Assembly: GCA_028641055.1 (NCBI GenBank)
Contig: CM054058.1
Location: 235,083,551-235,147,550, forward strand
Direction: 5' to 3'
Length of the DNA stretch: 64,000 nucleotides
Origin: Alopecurus myosuroides
Lineage: Eukaryota > Streptophyta > Magnoliopsida > Poales > Poaceae
In this document: in pieces, positions 27,454 to 39,014 of the stretch
How the letters are laid out: each line of letters begins with the position of its first letter
How positions within the stretch are numbered: the first letter of the stretch is position 1
Translations under genes and position numbers: made by a program
Notes under the pieces: generated by a model
What the model was told of the DNA's origin: nothing
Seen by the model: only the letters and a program-made list of their open reading frames with translations
Database searches by the model: none

Positions 27454-29457
27454 ATGGGGATTGGTGAAATAATTCCCATTGAGGGTTACCGGATGACGGA
27501 GGGAGAAGGACTATGCCCCACTCAAGTGGAGCCATTGACTACACCCGTTGATACACAAGCTACCCAACAAGATGCACCAATCCCTCAAGCTAATGATCAA
27601 GGTCAAGCAAGTAATCAAGGCCAAGATGATGATCAAGGACAAACTTCCCATCAAAGTCATGATCAAAGTCCCATCATTGTTGAGAGAGCTCAACCTAGTG
27701 GTGATCCTTCACCCACTAATGATCAAGGCCAAGATGAATATGGACATGTCTCTGGTGAAGAAGGCGATTCTCAAGCAATATCCAAAGAATCTTTGGAGGA
27801 GATACTAGCTAGTAGATCAAAGAGAAGGCTAGAGAATCTTGAACGAGCGGGTCACATGGAGGACAAGATACTTGGGCAAGTTCGTGGAAGGGTTGTCACT
27901 AGGAAGCAATTGGTGGATTTTAGCAAGGCTCATGTTTTTGTCTCTTTCATTGAACCCAAGAAGGTTTATGAAGCTCCCGAAGATCAAGATTGGCTTGAAG
28001 CCATGCATGATGAACTCAATAACTTCGAGCACAACAACGTGTGGAAGTTAGTGCCAAGACCAAAGGATTGCAAGAATGTTATTGGCACCAAATGGGTGTT
28101 CAAGAACAAGCAAGAAAAAGATGGTATCGTCATTCGCAAGAAGGCAAGATTGGTGGCTCAAGGGTTTTCTCAAGTCGAAGGTGTTGATTTCGGTGAAACC
28201 TTTGCCCCTGTAGCTTTTTCTTGAATCCATTCGCATCTTACTTGCTTATGCATCTCATCATAATTTTAAGTTGCAACAAATGGATGTTAAGAGTGCTTTC
28301 CTAAATGGTCCCATTAGCGAGTTGGTATATGTTAAGCAACCTCCAGGGTCCGAGGATCCCAACCACCTAGATTATGTCTATAAACTCGATAAGACACTCT
28401 ATGGACTTAAACAAGCTCCACGTGCGTGGTACGAGCACGTTAAAGAGTTTCTAGTGGATCGTGGGTTTAATGCTGGTTTAATCGATCCCACCCTCTTGAC
28501 CAAGACGGTTGGAGGTGACTTATTCATTTGCCAACTCTATCTGGATGACATCATTTTTGGGTCTACTAACACTTTGTTCAATGAAGAGTTTTGCAAGCTT
28601 ATGACCGATAGGTTTGAGATGTCTATAATGGGAGAATTGGAGTTTTTCCTCGGCTTTGAAGTGAATCAATATCATGAAGGAACTTTCATCAAACAAGCCA
28701 AATACACTCAAGACATTCTCAAGAGATTTAATATGCATGATGCCAAGCGTATGAAGACTCCCATGTCCACAACCCTTGACTTGAAACCCGACCCCAACGG
28801 TAAAGAGGTAGATCAAAAGGTATACCACTCCATGATTGGCTCTTTGCTCTACCTTTGTGCATCTAGACCGGATATCGTGTATAGTGTAGGTAAATGTGCA
28901 AGGTTTCAAGCCTCTCCGAGGCAAAGTCATTTGGAAGCGGTGAAACGAATCTTTCGATATTTAGTTCATACCCCAAATTTTGGTCTTTGGTATCCCAAGG
29001 GTTCAATTTTTCAGCTCATCGGGTATTCAGATGCGGATTATGCGGGAGAGAAGACGAATAGGAAGTCCACATCCGGGGGTTGCCAATTCCTTGAAAACTG
29101 CATTGCTCTCTCCACCATCGAGGCCGAGTATATCTCCGCGGCAAGTTGTTGTGCCCAATTGCTTTGGATGAGGAAAACCTTAAAGGATTATGGTATTCAT
29201 TTTAACAAGGTGCCTCTTCTTTGTGACAATAAGAGTGCTATCAAGATTTCCTACAACCCCGTTCTTCACTCCAAGACGAAGCACACTGAGATCCGTCATC
29301 ATTTTATTCGGGATCATGTTCAGATGGGTGATATTGATCTCTTATATGTATCCACCAAGGATTAACTTGCCGATATCTTCACGAAGGCCCTTGATGAACC
29401 AAGATTTCGAGCTTTGAGGAATGAACTAAATGTCATCGATTCTTCCAACTTCACTTG
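27454..29457 (+). pseudogene. SIRE-A reverse transcriptase and RNase H
   Basis: This begins with an acidic, Gln-rich linker, then RT with NVIGTKWVFKNKQ, DVKSAFLNGPISELVYV, YGLKQAPRAWYEHV and YLDDIIFGST; the catalytic Asp pair is kept. RNase H has GYSDADYAG, STSGGCQFL and SKTKHTEIRHHF. A frameshift near 28220 separates the RT fingers from the palm. RNase H has lost about 12 codons between QFL and NCIALS relative to SIRE-B. A TAA at 29363-29365 replaces Gln near the C-terminus. Confidence 0.88.
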
Positions 29458-30290
29458 AAACCTTGCATATGTACTTTCATTATAGGTGTTATTAGGTTTG
29501 GATGTAGGCCTGTACATAGGGGGAGCGTCACTCAACTCATGAGCATACACTCCTCTTATTATGCAAAAATCAATTCATCATTGCATATCTAGTCAATTTG
29601 TGACTCATTGTGCTTAATTGTGAGTAGTACTCTTGGACCCAAGATACATCTTCGTGGTGCCAAAGTACACACTCAAACATGGTGGCTCCGGCCATCGACC
29701 TCCTCCTCTCCGAGTTGTTTTTATTTTGGCTCTTTCACGCACATACTATTCCCCCTTGACAACTTGTGTGGGTTCGGCTTTTCTTTCTTTGCATCTTGCG
29801 AACCCACTTCGAGTAATGTCTCTCGTATGACAGTTACAATCTTCAACCCTAGCTCCCTTTGCCCAAAAGACTATTTCTATCTGAATGCTCTCGTTTTTCT
29901 GATCTCGGCGTGCGAAAACTGGGTCTGGCGGAGGCTCCGGTGAAACCACCGGAGGCTCCGCTGCGCCTGTCCACCGGAGCCCATCGGTACCTCCGCTGGT
30001 GCGAAATTCGCCCAGCGGATCTGTACTGCGCAGTGCTTCGTGGACAGGGGGCGGAACCTCCGGTGAAACCACCGGAGGCTCCGCCCGCTGCGGTTCTGCG
30101 GAATAAAGGCTAGGGCGAGTGGGTCAACAAGATCTCAGATCTTATTTTCCCCCACTCGCCCTCCCTCTTCTTCCTCCAAACCGCCGCCGCTCCCTATGTC
30201 TCCGCCGCCGGGAAGAGTGCTCCACCGCCGGGAGGCCCTCCTCCTTGCCTTGGACCGCTCCGGGATCTTCTTCCTCCCTCACCTTCCACC
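29458..30290 (+). promoter_or_regulatory. SIRE-A internal promoter region with CCGGAG...CTCCGG palindromes
   Basis: This is the spacer between pol and the accessory gene. From 29928 to 30085 it carries palindromic blocks such as CCGGAGGCTCCG and CTCCGGTG-4 bp-CACCGGAG, the same motifs that fill the U3 of this element's own LTR (32700-33121). A weak TATA-like AATAAAG lies at 30102-30108, followed by a pyrimidine-rich leader and the ATG at 30291. The layout suggests an internal Pol II promoter for the accessory gene. Confidence 0.65.
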
Positions 30291-32043
30291 ATGGATGCGG
30301 GTATGTAGCTCTCTCTCTCATCTAGTTGATGGATGGGGAAACACTAGGAGCCACATGTTCTTCACATCTAGATGCGTGGATTTAGGTTTTGGAGTAGGAA
30401 ATCACAAGTACGAACCCTAGAAACCTAGACTGTGAGTATTAGGCTTGAATCACTTTGGTTCTTAGAGTGGATTTGTCATGTGCCCTACCCCTTGTTATTC
30501 ATACCTAATGTTCTTCATATCTTTGTTTCTCGGATTTGTGCATCATATAAACTTGAGCATTACCTCTTCTTCATGCTTTTCTTGCTATATCTCTTTCATA
30601 GATGCGTCCGGTTCCAAGGGCAAGGGCACTCGCACCAAGAGCGTGGCTAGTCGCAAGGCTCCAAGACTTGATGAAATCGAGGAAACATTGGACCCATCTC
30701 AGCCCAAGCGCAAGACGAGATTCCCGGATCCCGAGAAGACTTTGCCTCGCAAGGAGAAATCGGCCTCTCAAGTTTCCGAGGGAGTGTTCTTGGCGACTCG
30801 TCGCGAGAACCCATATAATGTTGAATGCAACCGCTTGATGCCACAGTTCCGGGGTAAGGATCCATGATTCCACACCGTGTTTCAAAGCCAAATTTATCAT
30901 GAGATTTTGATGAGGAAGTCCAAGCAGAATGTTGCTCCTCAACATGCCATCAATTTTGGTCTTATGGAGAGGAAGCCCGAGTACTTTGGAGAAGCACTAG
31001 AGATTGTTGATGCATTTGGCCTTGCTCCCATTATGCAAGTACATCAAGATTATAATGAGGGATTGTTTTGTGAGTTCTTGGCCACAGTGCACCTAGCCAA
31101 TGAAACAGAGTGTCATCTTATCTGGATGACCAAGAGACAGAAGCTCACTATCAAGAGATCCGAGGTTGGAGTCCTTCTTGGCGGCTACCCGGATCATGGA
31201 TCCTTTGCTGGTGACCCGAAGTTTGACAAGGGTTGGTTCCGTGTTCATGCTCCCAATGCTCAATCACTCACCAAGGATCAACTCACTCCTCTTTATCACT
31301 GGAAGAAGTTCGATGTTGGATTTGTCAAGGGCCTCTATCCCACTTATGATATTATGCTTCACATCTATCAAGAGACCATCAACCCAAAGGCGGGGAACAT
31401 TGATTAGATCCAAGGCTTCCTCAAGAACCTCATGCTTCTTACTCATGAGAAGCGGCTTTCCGGTCTAACTCAGAATCTTGATGTGCTCGATTATCTCTGG
31501 AACAAGTTGTGGCATGTGATTATACAAAGGAAGAATGCTTCCTTTGGGCCTTTCATAATGAAGATCATCTTGAATGTGTGGGAGAACAAGTTCCCAGAAG
31601 ATCCTCTTGATGATGCTAATTGGATCCCACATATGGAGAAAAGGCTTCTCATCAAGGACCACACCGAGCCTATTGTGCATCCCACTCCCACTGCTCACAA
31701 AGGCAAGGCCAAGCCACGGGTCATCATTGATGAGGAAGACGAACAAGAGGAAGTTGGTCCCTCTCCTCCTCCTCCTTCTGACAGCGACTTCAAGTGGATG
31801 GCAAGGGCTCTCAAGAAAGTGTTACGAGTGAACAAGAAGGTCGAGCAACACCAATGGGAACTTCACTATGACAAGGATCTTAAGCACCGCAAGGCAGCAA
31901 AGGCCGAGAGACGGCTTCGTCGTGATGGTGGAGAATCTGTGGAGTCCCCGAGGGAAGATAGCATTACTGACTGGGACGCATGGAAAGCCAAGGATTCCAA
32001 AGGGAAGATCATCGAGTGGTCTGACGAGGAACCTGGAGAATAG
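30291..32043 (+). pseudogene. SIRE-A accessory gene (unknown function), two exons
   Basis: Exon 1 is only 10 nt (30291-30300, ATG GAT GCG G). A GT-AG intron (30301-30601) follows, then exon 2 (30602-32043). The protein starts with a basic, NLS-like region (PKRKTR). Its globular middle, with LMERKPEYFGEALEIVDAFG and GFVKGLYPTYDIMLHIYQET, aligns with the accessory protein of SIRE-B. It ends in a Lys/Arg-rich helix and an acidic tail (EWSDEEPGE). I do not recognise a characterised domain; grass databases contain many relatives annotated only as transposon proteins. Stops at 30865-30867 and 31405-31407 break this copy. The split after ATG-GAT-nnn-G, followed by GTATGT, is shared with SIRE-B. Confidence 0.75.
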
Positions 32044-32483
32044 GTCACCAGCTCTCGCCGCCGCGCCCGCCCTCCGAGCTTGGATAACTCCCCTGAGTTA
32101 TCATTGGGATGTTAGCATCGGTCTCCTCCCTCTTTTGGTATCTTGATGCCAAAGGGGGAGAGATATCTACTTAGGAGCGGGAATTTGCATGGGTTCTCTC
32201 TCAAGCCGTGTTTTTTGATTTGCCTCTTACGTCTTGCTTGAGAGAGTTGGCTATTTGGAAACATTGTTTAAATTATTGTGCGTTGTGAACCTCGTTATGC
32301 ATTATGTGAGCTTGTGAACTTAGTACCTTAATTTTATCACATGTTATGTGCTCACTATTATATGTGTTTAGCTATCCATATTGTTTTAATTCTCTCAACA
32401 TGAAGGGAGCATATCTCTAGGGGAGCTCCGTCCATGTTGTGTGTGTTACAGTTATGCAAATAGGGATGTTGTCATCAATTACC

Positions 32484-32497
32484 AAAAAGGGGGAGAA
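32484..32497 (+). other. SIRE-A polypurine tract
   Basis: AAAAAGGGGGAGAA directly before the LTR start TGAAAG. The same tract precedes the 3' LTR of SIRE-B. Confidence 0.9.
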
Positions 32498-33870
32498 TGA
32501 AAGATCATCTTCCGTTTTGATAATTGATGACAACATAACTATAGGACTAATGTCTATTTGAGAGTACTTGCAGGTATTATTTGATATATATGAAAATTCC
32601 CAGGTTCATCAAGTATACAATCTTATTGGGTTACAAAAATATTTCGAATGGAAAGAGCTCGAAGAAACAAAGCTGGAGTGCCATTTTTGCAAGCAACGAA
32701 GGCTGAAACCACCGGAACCTCCGCCCCATGCATTTCCCCAGCTCTTCCAAGTGCTGGCCTCTGGTGGTGGATCCGGTGTAGCCTCCGCGAAAAACACCTT
32801 CGGGTGCAGAAGAGCGGAGGCTGCAGTGGAGCCTCCGGTGAACAACCGGTGGGCGGAGCCTCCGGTGACACCACCGGAGTCTCCGTTGGCTCCACTGCCC
32901 CATTGTGGGGCTAACCTCCAGTGGCGCTTCCGGTGTGGCCTCCGCCAAAACCACCTTCAGGTGCATACAGCAGAGCCTCCGGTGAACCTCCGGTGGGCGG
33001 AACCTCCGCCAACGCCACCAGAGCCTCCGCCCTGAAGAATCCAGAATGGAGCAAACGAGCCGCGCGCATGCGCGCAAGTGAAGACCACCGGAGCCTCCGG
33101 TGGAAACGCCGGAGCCTCCGGTGGTGCGTGGACTGCTCAACAGCCACATTGGGTGAGGGGTATTTAAAGCCCTTCCCCTACCTCATAAATGCCAAGCTTT
33201 TCCCATTCTCTCTCCTAGCCATTAATGAAAGCTTCAACCTCCTAGATTTCCCTCTCCAACCACCCAAACACTCCGAAACTTTGTGGAGAGCTAGAGGAGA
33301 CCTAGATCCGTGATTCCACCAAAGGAATTTCAAATCCATCCACCACATCCTAGTAGATCTAGAATCATACTTGAGGCTTAGAAACCTTAGTAGATCTTGT
33401 GCTTGTAGCTTCCACCTTGTTGCAAGAAGCTTCGGATTCGTTGAGAGCCTCCATCCATCTTGTGGAGTGTCCTCAAATTCGTGTAAAGGTTTGGTCAACA
33501 CCTTCAAGTCGACCTCATAGTGGAAACGAGAATCTCCCTCACCGGAGAAGCCCAAGGAGAATAAGGTGTGCACAACCATGCTATAGAGGAGTGCCTAGGT
33601 GGCTCCCCACCTCTCCAACGTAGACGTACTTCTCTTGAGAAGGGACTACGGGAAACATATCCTTGTCTCCTTGTTTACACTTGTGGTTTATCTTGTTGTC
33701 TTTTGTTTTACTTCCGTTGCGTATCTTATCTTGTATCACTTAGGTTGCTCACCTAGTTGCACATATAGAGAACCTTATCTTATCTTGCTTAGCCCTAATT
33801 AAAAGGAAAAGAAGAAAAATTGGTAGTCAACCTATTCACCCCCCCTCCAGTTGACCATAATGCACTTTCA
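32498..33870 (+). repeat. SIRE-A 3' LTR
   Basis: 1,373 bp with TGAAAG...CTTTCA inverted termini. U3 contains palindromes of the type CCGGAGCCTCCGG (for example 33088-33100 and 33109-33121) and CTCCGGTG-4 bp-CACCGGAG (32860-32879). A TATA box (TATTTAA) lies at 33161-33167. Sequence downstream of the TATA box closely matches the SIRE-B LTR; U3 does not. Confidence 0.9.
33161..33167 (+). promoter_or_regulatory. TATA box of the SIRE-A LTR
   Basis: TATTTAA follows the palindrome-rich U3 and a GGTGAGGGG run. No 5' LTR is left for this copy, so this box now points out of the element to the right. Confidence 0.65.
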
Positions 33871-34228
33871 CCTATAATGTTACAAAAATTCTCCAAGGGC
33901 AAAGAAAAAGGACTACTGTATAACTTGAAAGCAACAATGGGACCAAATTGTTTGTTTTGAAATTTAAAACTCTCAACAATTTCTTTTGTGAGAGTAACAT
34001 ACCGAGGACTTCCATCCTCCATGTAGCAGGTTAAACCAACTCTTTCAACAAGCATTAAAAATTCATCCAATAGACCTGCACTTCTTTAAAATGTAACACA
34101 TGGGAAGATAGAGGGATTAGCGATTACATCACCTCCCGCATCGTCGATGTTTGGTGCAATAAGGTCTTCATTATACGATGGCCTCCCTAAGGTGGATGAA
34201 TGTGAGGGCCTTGTTCTTCTAGGAGCAT
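33871..34228 (-). pseudogene. 3' ORF of an Athila-like element, inner part (truncated)
   Basis: The minus strand encodes PRRTRPSHSSTLGRPSYNED and, after a stop, LDEFLMLVERVGLTCYMED and KFQNKQFGPIVAFKLYSSPF. It resembles plant Athila ORF1-like/retroelement ORF proteins; the class is tentative. The reading frame continues across the solo LTR to its start at 53167-53169. It ends where the SIRE-A LTR begins (33870), so SIRE-A interrupted it. Confidence 0.55.
34224..34228. repeat. Target-site duplication of the solo LTR, left copy
   Basis: AGCAT, repeated at 53128-53132. Confidence 0.9.
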
Positions 34229-35129
34229 TGATGACCCACAAATATAGGGGGTGTATCGTAGTACTTTTGATAAATAAGAGTGTCGACCCCAACGAGGAGC
34301 AGTAGGTGTTGACAAGCAGGTTGGATAGAGGATTCACTGTAAACACTAGCAAATGGGTTTTTGGAGGTTTTTGATATAGCAGATGAATAAAGTGCGAGTA
34401 AATAAAGTGCAGTAAATACTATTGCAGCGAGTGGCCCAATCCTTTTGAGAGCAAAGGACAACCCGATTGTGTTACTTATGACTACCAAACGTTCTCGAGG
34501 ACACATGGGAATTTCGTCAAGTGCTTTCGCTTCGTATGGTTGATTAATATCGATTGGTTCGTGAAGTGTTGTGTGGGTGAACCTATGCTAATGCACCGCC
34601 CAACTAGGACTAATACATACTTGTGATTATACCCCTCGTAAGCATCCGCAAATACAAGAAAGTAATTAAGATAAAACTAACCACAACCTTAAACTCTAGG
34701 ATTTCACGCTCCCTCATGCATTGGCTTCCTAACGGGGGTTTAGGTTTCTCTCACTCCAACAGCCCCACAATTAGTAGCCAGATACACGATGCATCCTCCT
34801 ATGCTGATAAAGGTGAAGTGTCATGTAGTCGATGTTCACATGACACCGCTAGAAGAATAGCACCACAGCTTAAATACCGAACCACGAGATATTACTTCAA
34901 TATAACTTCACTACTAACATCATGAATTCTCCCATGTCCCCAAGAACTAAACAAACTACTCACAAGACATCATATGGATCATAATCAGAGGTGATATAAT
35001 GGATGATAACAATCTGGTCATAAAGTGCTAACACCGATAAATCTCACAAGCATCAACTACTAACAAGTAATCCACAGCGGGAGAGAGATCTAATGTAAAA
35101 CAACCATAGAGGCCCCTAATTGGCACAGC

Positions 35130-35240
35130 GGGATGACGGTGGATGATGAGGGTGATGGTGGTGGTGGTGGTGATGATGATGATGACAATCTTGATGATGC
35201 CCGGAGTGATGAGGGTGACGATGGCGATGATTTCCCCTCT
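35130..35240. repeat. GAT/GGT trinucleotide-rich tract in the solo LTR
   Basis: Imperfect GATGAT and GGTGGT runs. Apparent poly-Asp or poly-His frames here are artefacts of the repeat. Confidence 0.85.
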
Positions 35241-35299
35241 CCGGAGAGGAATTTCCCCGACAGATTCTCCCTGCTAGAGAGCTTTTCTCTCTCGGGTGT

Positions 35300-36695
35300 T
35301 GAAAGTACACAAATGTCAACTAGAGGGGGGGATGAATAGGTGACCTACAAATTTTAATCCTTTTTCAATTTTAGTGAGGGCTTTGGAAAGATAATAACTT
35401 TGTTATCTAGATGTGCAACTAAGTAGACACGCTATGTGACAAATAACGAGTAGCAATGGAAGTAAAAGCAAGGCACAAGATAACAACAAGTGAAAAACAC
35501 GTAGACAAGGATATGTTTCCCGTAGTTTTTTCTTGAAAGAAGTACGTCTACGTTGGAGAGGTGGGGAGCCACCTAGGCGCTCCTCAATAGCACGGATGTG
35601 CACACCTTGTTCTCCTTGAGCTTCTCCGGTGAGGGAGATTCTCGTTTCCACTATGAGGTCGACTTGAAGGCGTTGACCAAACCTTTACAAGTGGTTGAGG
35701 CTACTCCACAAGTGAGATGGAGGCTCTCAACAATCCGAAGCTTCTTGCTACAAGGTGGAAGCTACAAGCACTAGGGTTTCCCTTGGATGACAAAGCAACC
35801 AAGAGATTACAAGATCCCAAGAGGTATGGTGTGGGAATACAATTTTTGGCTTGGTAGAAAGGTAGATCTAGTCCTCCTCCATGAGATGCTTAAAGGGCAT
35901 CGAGTTTGGTTGGAGGAGGAGGTAGATCGGGGCGTTTTGAGCTCTTGAAAAATGGAGGAGAGAGAGGAATGGACGAGCTGCCTATCTAGAGGAAGAAGAC
36001 AACTATTTATAGGCCCCTCCAAATTCTGACCGTTGTAGTGTGCTAGGGCCGGAATATTCCGGCGTTAGCACCGAAAATTTCCGGTCTAACCTGGCCGGAA
36101 ATTTGAATAGTCTGGGGGGCGGATTTTTGAATCTTCCGGGGGCGGAAATTTCCGCCCAACATTCCGCCCCCATCTCTGCGCGCGGGCACCAGCACCGCGC
36201 TGAATATCGCTAAGGACCAGGACCGGACTTTTGAATAATCCGGGGGCGGATATTTGAAACTTCTGGGCCCGGAAATTTCCGGACAATAATCCGCCCCCGT
36301 CTCTGTCCGCGGGCATCTGAGAAAACTCCAATTTCTGCTAAGTACCAGAGGGCCGGATATTTGCACCGGAAATTTCCGGGGCAAATTTCCGCCCTAGCTT
36401 CTGTGCGCGGGCAGTGGGAGAAAGACTTAGCCGTTTTGATGTTGCCAGAAAGGCTGGAATATTCCGGTGCTTGGGCCGGATATTCCGCCCCATAAGCACC
36501 GGAATTTCCGGTGTAAATTACTGAAAAATCCGGGGGAAGTAACTCCAGAATACAGAACTCCTCTTTGAACTTTTTATAAGAATATATCAATAATCACCTG
36601 AGAGAACAGCTGCACAGACTTAAACAACATTGTTAGAGAGTAGATACCCGCGCTGTTATGATCACCAAAATCATTAGAGGGATCCTGAGCTTTCA
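35300..36695 (-). repeat. SIRE-B 3' LTR (left copy)
   Basis: Matches 51295-52690 with the same length. U3 (about 36040-36540) is packed with CCGGAATATTCCGG and CCGGAAATTTCCGG-type palindromes and three copies of a CTCTGYGCGCGGGCA-like word. TATA (minus strand TATAAATA) is at 36004-36011. Confidence 0.92.
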
Positions 36696-36713
36696 ATCTC
36701 CCCCTTTTTGGTG
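36696..36713 (-). other. SIRE-B polypurine tract
   Basis: The minus strand reads CACCAAAAAGGGGGAGAT before TGAAAG, the same form as in SIRE-A. Confidence 0.9.
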
Positions 36714-36993
36714 AGTGATGACAACCCGGGTATTTGCAAGGGAATAAACTAACAATGCAAGCGATGGAAAGTAAAACACCATAGATAGCATATATAGGAG
36801 ACATGCCTCCTAATAATAATAGTTCACACAAGCAAATTCACGAATAACGAAGTTCGAAAAGACGAAACGATAAAAGGCGAGGAAGAACGAAACCCCACCC
36901 TAGAAAATCCCCGCAAACATCTAAATCTTCTCCCCCTTTGGCATCAGGATACCAAAAAGAGAAAAGAGAGCAGTACGTCCCATGGAGCAAACT

Positions 36994-38839
36994 CTAGGCC
37001 TGGGTGTCATCATCTGTTTCTTCTTCTTCCTCCTTGCTAGCCGTCGCAATGTCCTCATCATCATCCACTCCGAGATCCCAGTCAACGTCACGGTTGTTCC
37101 AGTTCTTGTATGGAATCCTGGGAGGAGGAGGAGCTGGCACATCTGGAATGTTGAGAGCAGTCATGATGGTGCGTTGGTTCTCCAGGATGTGGCGGTGCTC
37201 GACATAGGTGTTGTAGTTCTCCTTGTGGATGCACACATTCATGCACATCACCTTCTCAATGGCACGAGCAAGCCACGAGCGCTTTCTTTTTGCCGAGAGG
37301 AGGTGGGCGCATGCGAGAATCATGGTGACCCTGACCCGTGGCGCCAACATCATGAGCAGCCTGCTGAGTGTGGGCGGCATTCTTGTACATCATGACATCC
37401 TTGTGCTCATCACAGTCTAAGTCGAGGTCCTCACGGAGTTCAACATGGTAGCGAGACTTGATGAGCTTCATGACGTAAGGAGCATAAGGAGGCACTTTGC
37501 GGTTGAAGAGAGCAAAATGGATCTCGTTGAAGATGAAGTCCATCACATCAATCTTATGGTGCTCAGCATCAGTCATGTCACCCTCAGTGAAGGTCAGGAA
37601 GGAGTGGTACATGAGGTTAACCAGGCCTCCACGAATGGCATCATTATTGCCCGCGCTCGGGGCAATAGTCTCTCTGAACATATGCAGCAGGATGTCATAG
37701 ATGGGGTAGAGAACTTTTGCAGAACCAATCACACCAGTAGACCCATACAGCTCAGCCAACCTGTTCTTCTCATACTCCACCCCATGAACGTGCATGCGAT
37801 GGCCCTGAGGAGTGTGAAGACCAGCAAACGGATAACCGAGCTCGGCAGCAAAGTCATGGAAGTTGGCAGTGAGCAAGTGAGGGCCAGACATCCAGGACAT
37901 CCCAATATCCTCAGACTCATCAAACACCAGAGTGGAGTAGAACTGCTGGATGAAGGTGGCGTTGTAGGAGCATTTGGTCTCCATGAGATGACGCAGCCCC
38001 ATAAGTTCAGCCAGCTGGACAGAGTTGTTGAAGTATGCAGGATTGGCAGCCAAGTGTGCAAAGTTGATGGCTTTCATGGGACCGACTGGTTTGCTCATCA
38101 CAGTGTACACCTGTTTGAAGAGCGTCTCCTGCTCGACGTTCCAGAAGCATGGGTCGATGGTGGGGTCTTGAGGACCCTCAGTGTACCAGGCTTTGCCCCT
38201 CCATGCCTTGAATTCAGGAATAGACATGGTGGCCAGGTTGAGAGCTGACTTCCGTTGCTGCTTATGTGCCTTGCGAGCTTCCCTGGAAGCGTCACGTTGA
38301 CACTCATATTCTTTCTCAGCATCCCTCGCACGCCGGCGAGTTTCCGCCTCATCAACCAGTGTGCCCTCAGCATCTTCCCTCAAGTGTCGGAGCCTCTTGC
38401 ATGATCTAGTCAGCTTGGAAGGCCTAGAGCTTGAACCATCCGCGAGGAAGGCCAGGAAAAAACGCAAAGAGAGAACAAACAAAAATGAATCAAAACGGGG
38501 GCTCACAACTCGTAGAAGTGGAATAACAGATCTCAGTTAGAGATTCAGGGCAGGCCGGAAATTCCGGTATCTGGTGCGGAAATTCCGGGGGGGGGGGGGC
38601 GGAAATTCCGGTCCTGGGGCGGAAATTTCCGGCCTTCGGAATTTTCGAAACAAATCTGAATCTGTGGCCTGCAATAAATCTAAAACTACGATGAAGTGCA
38701 ATGGGAGGAACCCTAGAGGATAGATTATACTAGTATGTGGATGTTCCTCTCAAAAACACATGGAATATCAAAGGACATGAGATCAAATCAACCAATAACC
38801 CTAGATTGCAGAGAAAACGAAGCACATACCGGGATCCAT
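36994..38839 (-). pseudogene. SIRE-B accessory gene (unknown function), two exons
   Basis: Exon 1 is 38830-38839 (ATG GAT CCC G) and is followed by GTATGT. Exon 2 starts at about 38439 with GGTTCAAGC in frame. The expected acceptor at 38440-38441 reads GG instead of AG. Exon 2 begins basic (KLTRSCKRLRHLRED), has a charged helix and then a globular region with FWNVEQETLFKQVYTVMSKP and KVLYPIYDILLHMFRETIAP, homologous to the SIRE-A protein. A frameshift near 37300 leads into the C-terminal frame, which ends in an acidic tail (VDWDLGVDDDED and a Glu run). Its own TATA box lies at 39005-39011. Function unknown; not an obvious membrane protein. Confidence 0.75.
38554..38640 (-). repeat. Palindrome cluster in the intron of the SIRE-B accessory gene
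   Basis: Four CCGGAAATTCCGG-like blocks and a 14-base G run lie inside the intron. The same motif family occurs in the LTR and upstream of the internal TATA box. Confidence 0.8.
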
Positions 38840-39004
38840 GAGGGAGAAAGGGATTTGCGGTCTCTTGATCCGCAAAGGGCAATCAGAAGATGAAGAGGGG
38901 AGGCAAGAGGGCCTCCCGGTGGTCTCGGAGGCGGCGGCTGCGTCTGGAGGCGAAGAGGAGGCGAAGGGAGGGAGAGCAGTCTGGAACTGCCCCTCCCGTC
39001 GCCC

Positions 39005-39011
39005 TTATATA
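39005..39011 (-). promoter_or_regulatory. Internal TATA box of SIRE-B
   Basis: The minus strand reads CTATATAAGG, about 165 bp before the ATG at 38839. It is flanked on its upstream side by the palindrome array at 39015-39350, which supports an internal promoter for the accessory gene. Confidence 0.75.
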
Positions 39012-39014
39012 GCC

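Larger units (their letters stand above)
24207..33870 (+). mobile_element. SIRE-A: 5'-truncated SIRE/Maximus-like Ty1/Copia element
   Basis: On the plus strand this has gag (N-terminus missing), protease, integrase, RT, RNase H, an intron-containing accessory gene, PPT and a 3' LTR. The 5' LTR and start of gag are absent. The order PR-IN-RT-RH is that of Copia, and an extra gene after pol is known for the SIRE/Maximus group. At least eight stops or frameshifts are visible. It is a sister of SIRE-B in the same window, and the coding regions align throughout. Confidence 0.88.

Noticed and set aside
35116..35339. Poly-Asp and poly-His frames
   Set aside because: They are produced by the GAT/GGT trinucleotide tract in the solo LTR.
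38585..38602. G-run as a G-quadruplex regulator
   Set aside because: A single 14-base G homopolymer in an intron, easily explained by slippage or sequencing; no conserved partner runs.
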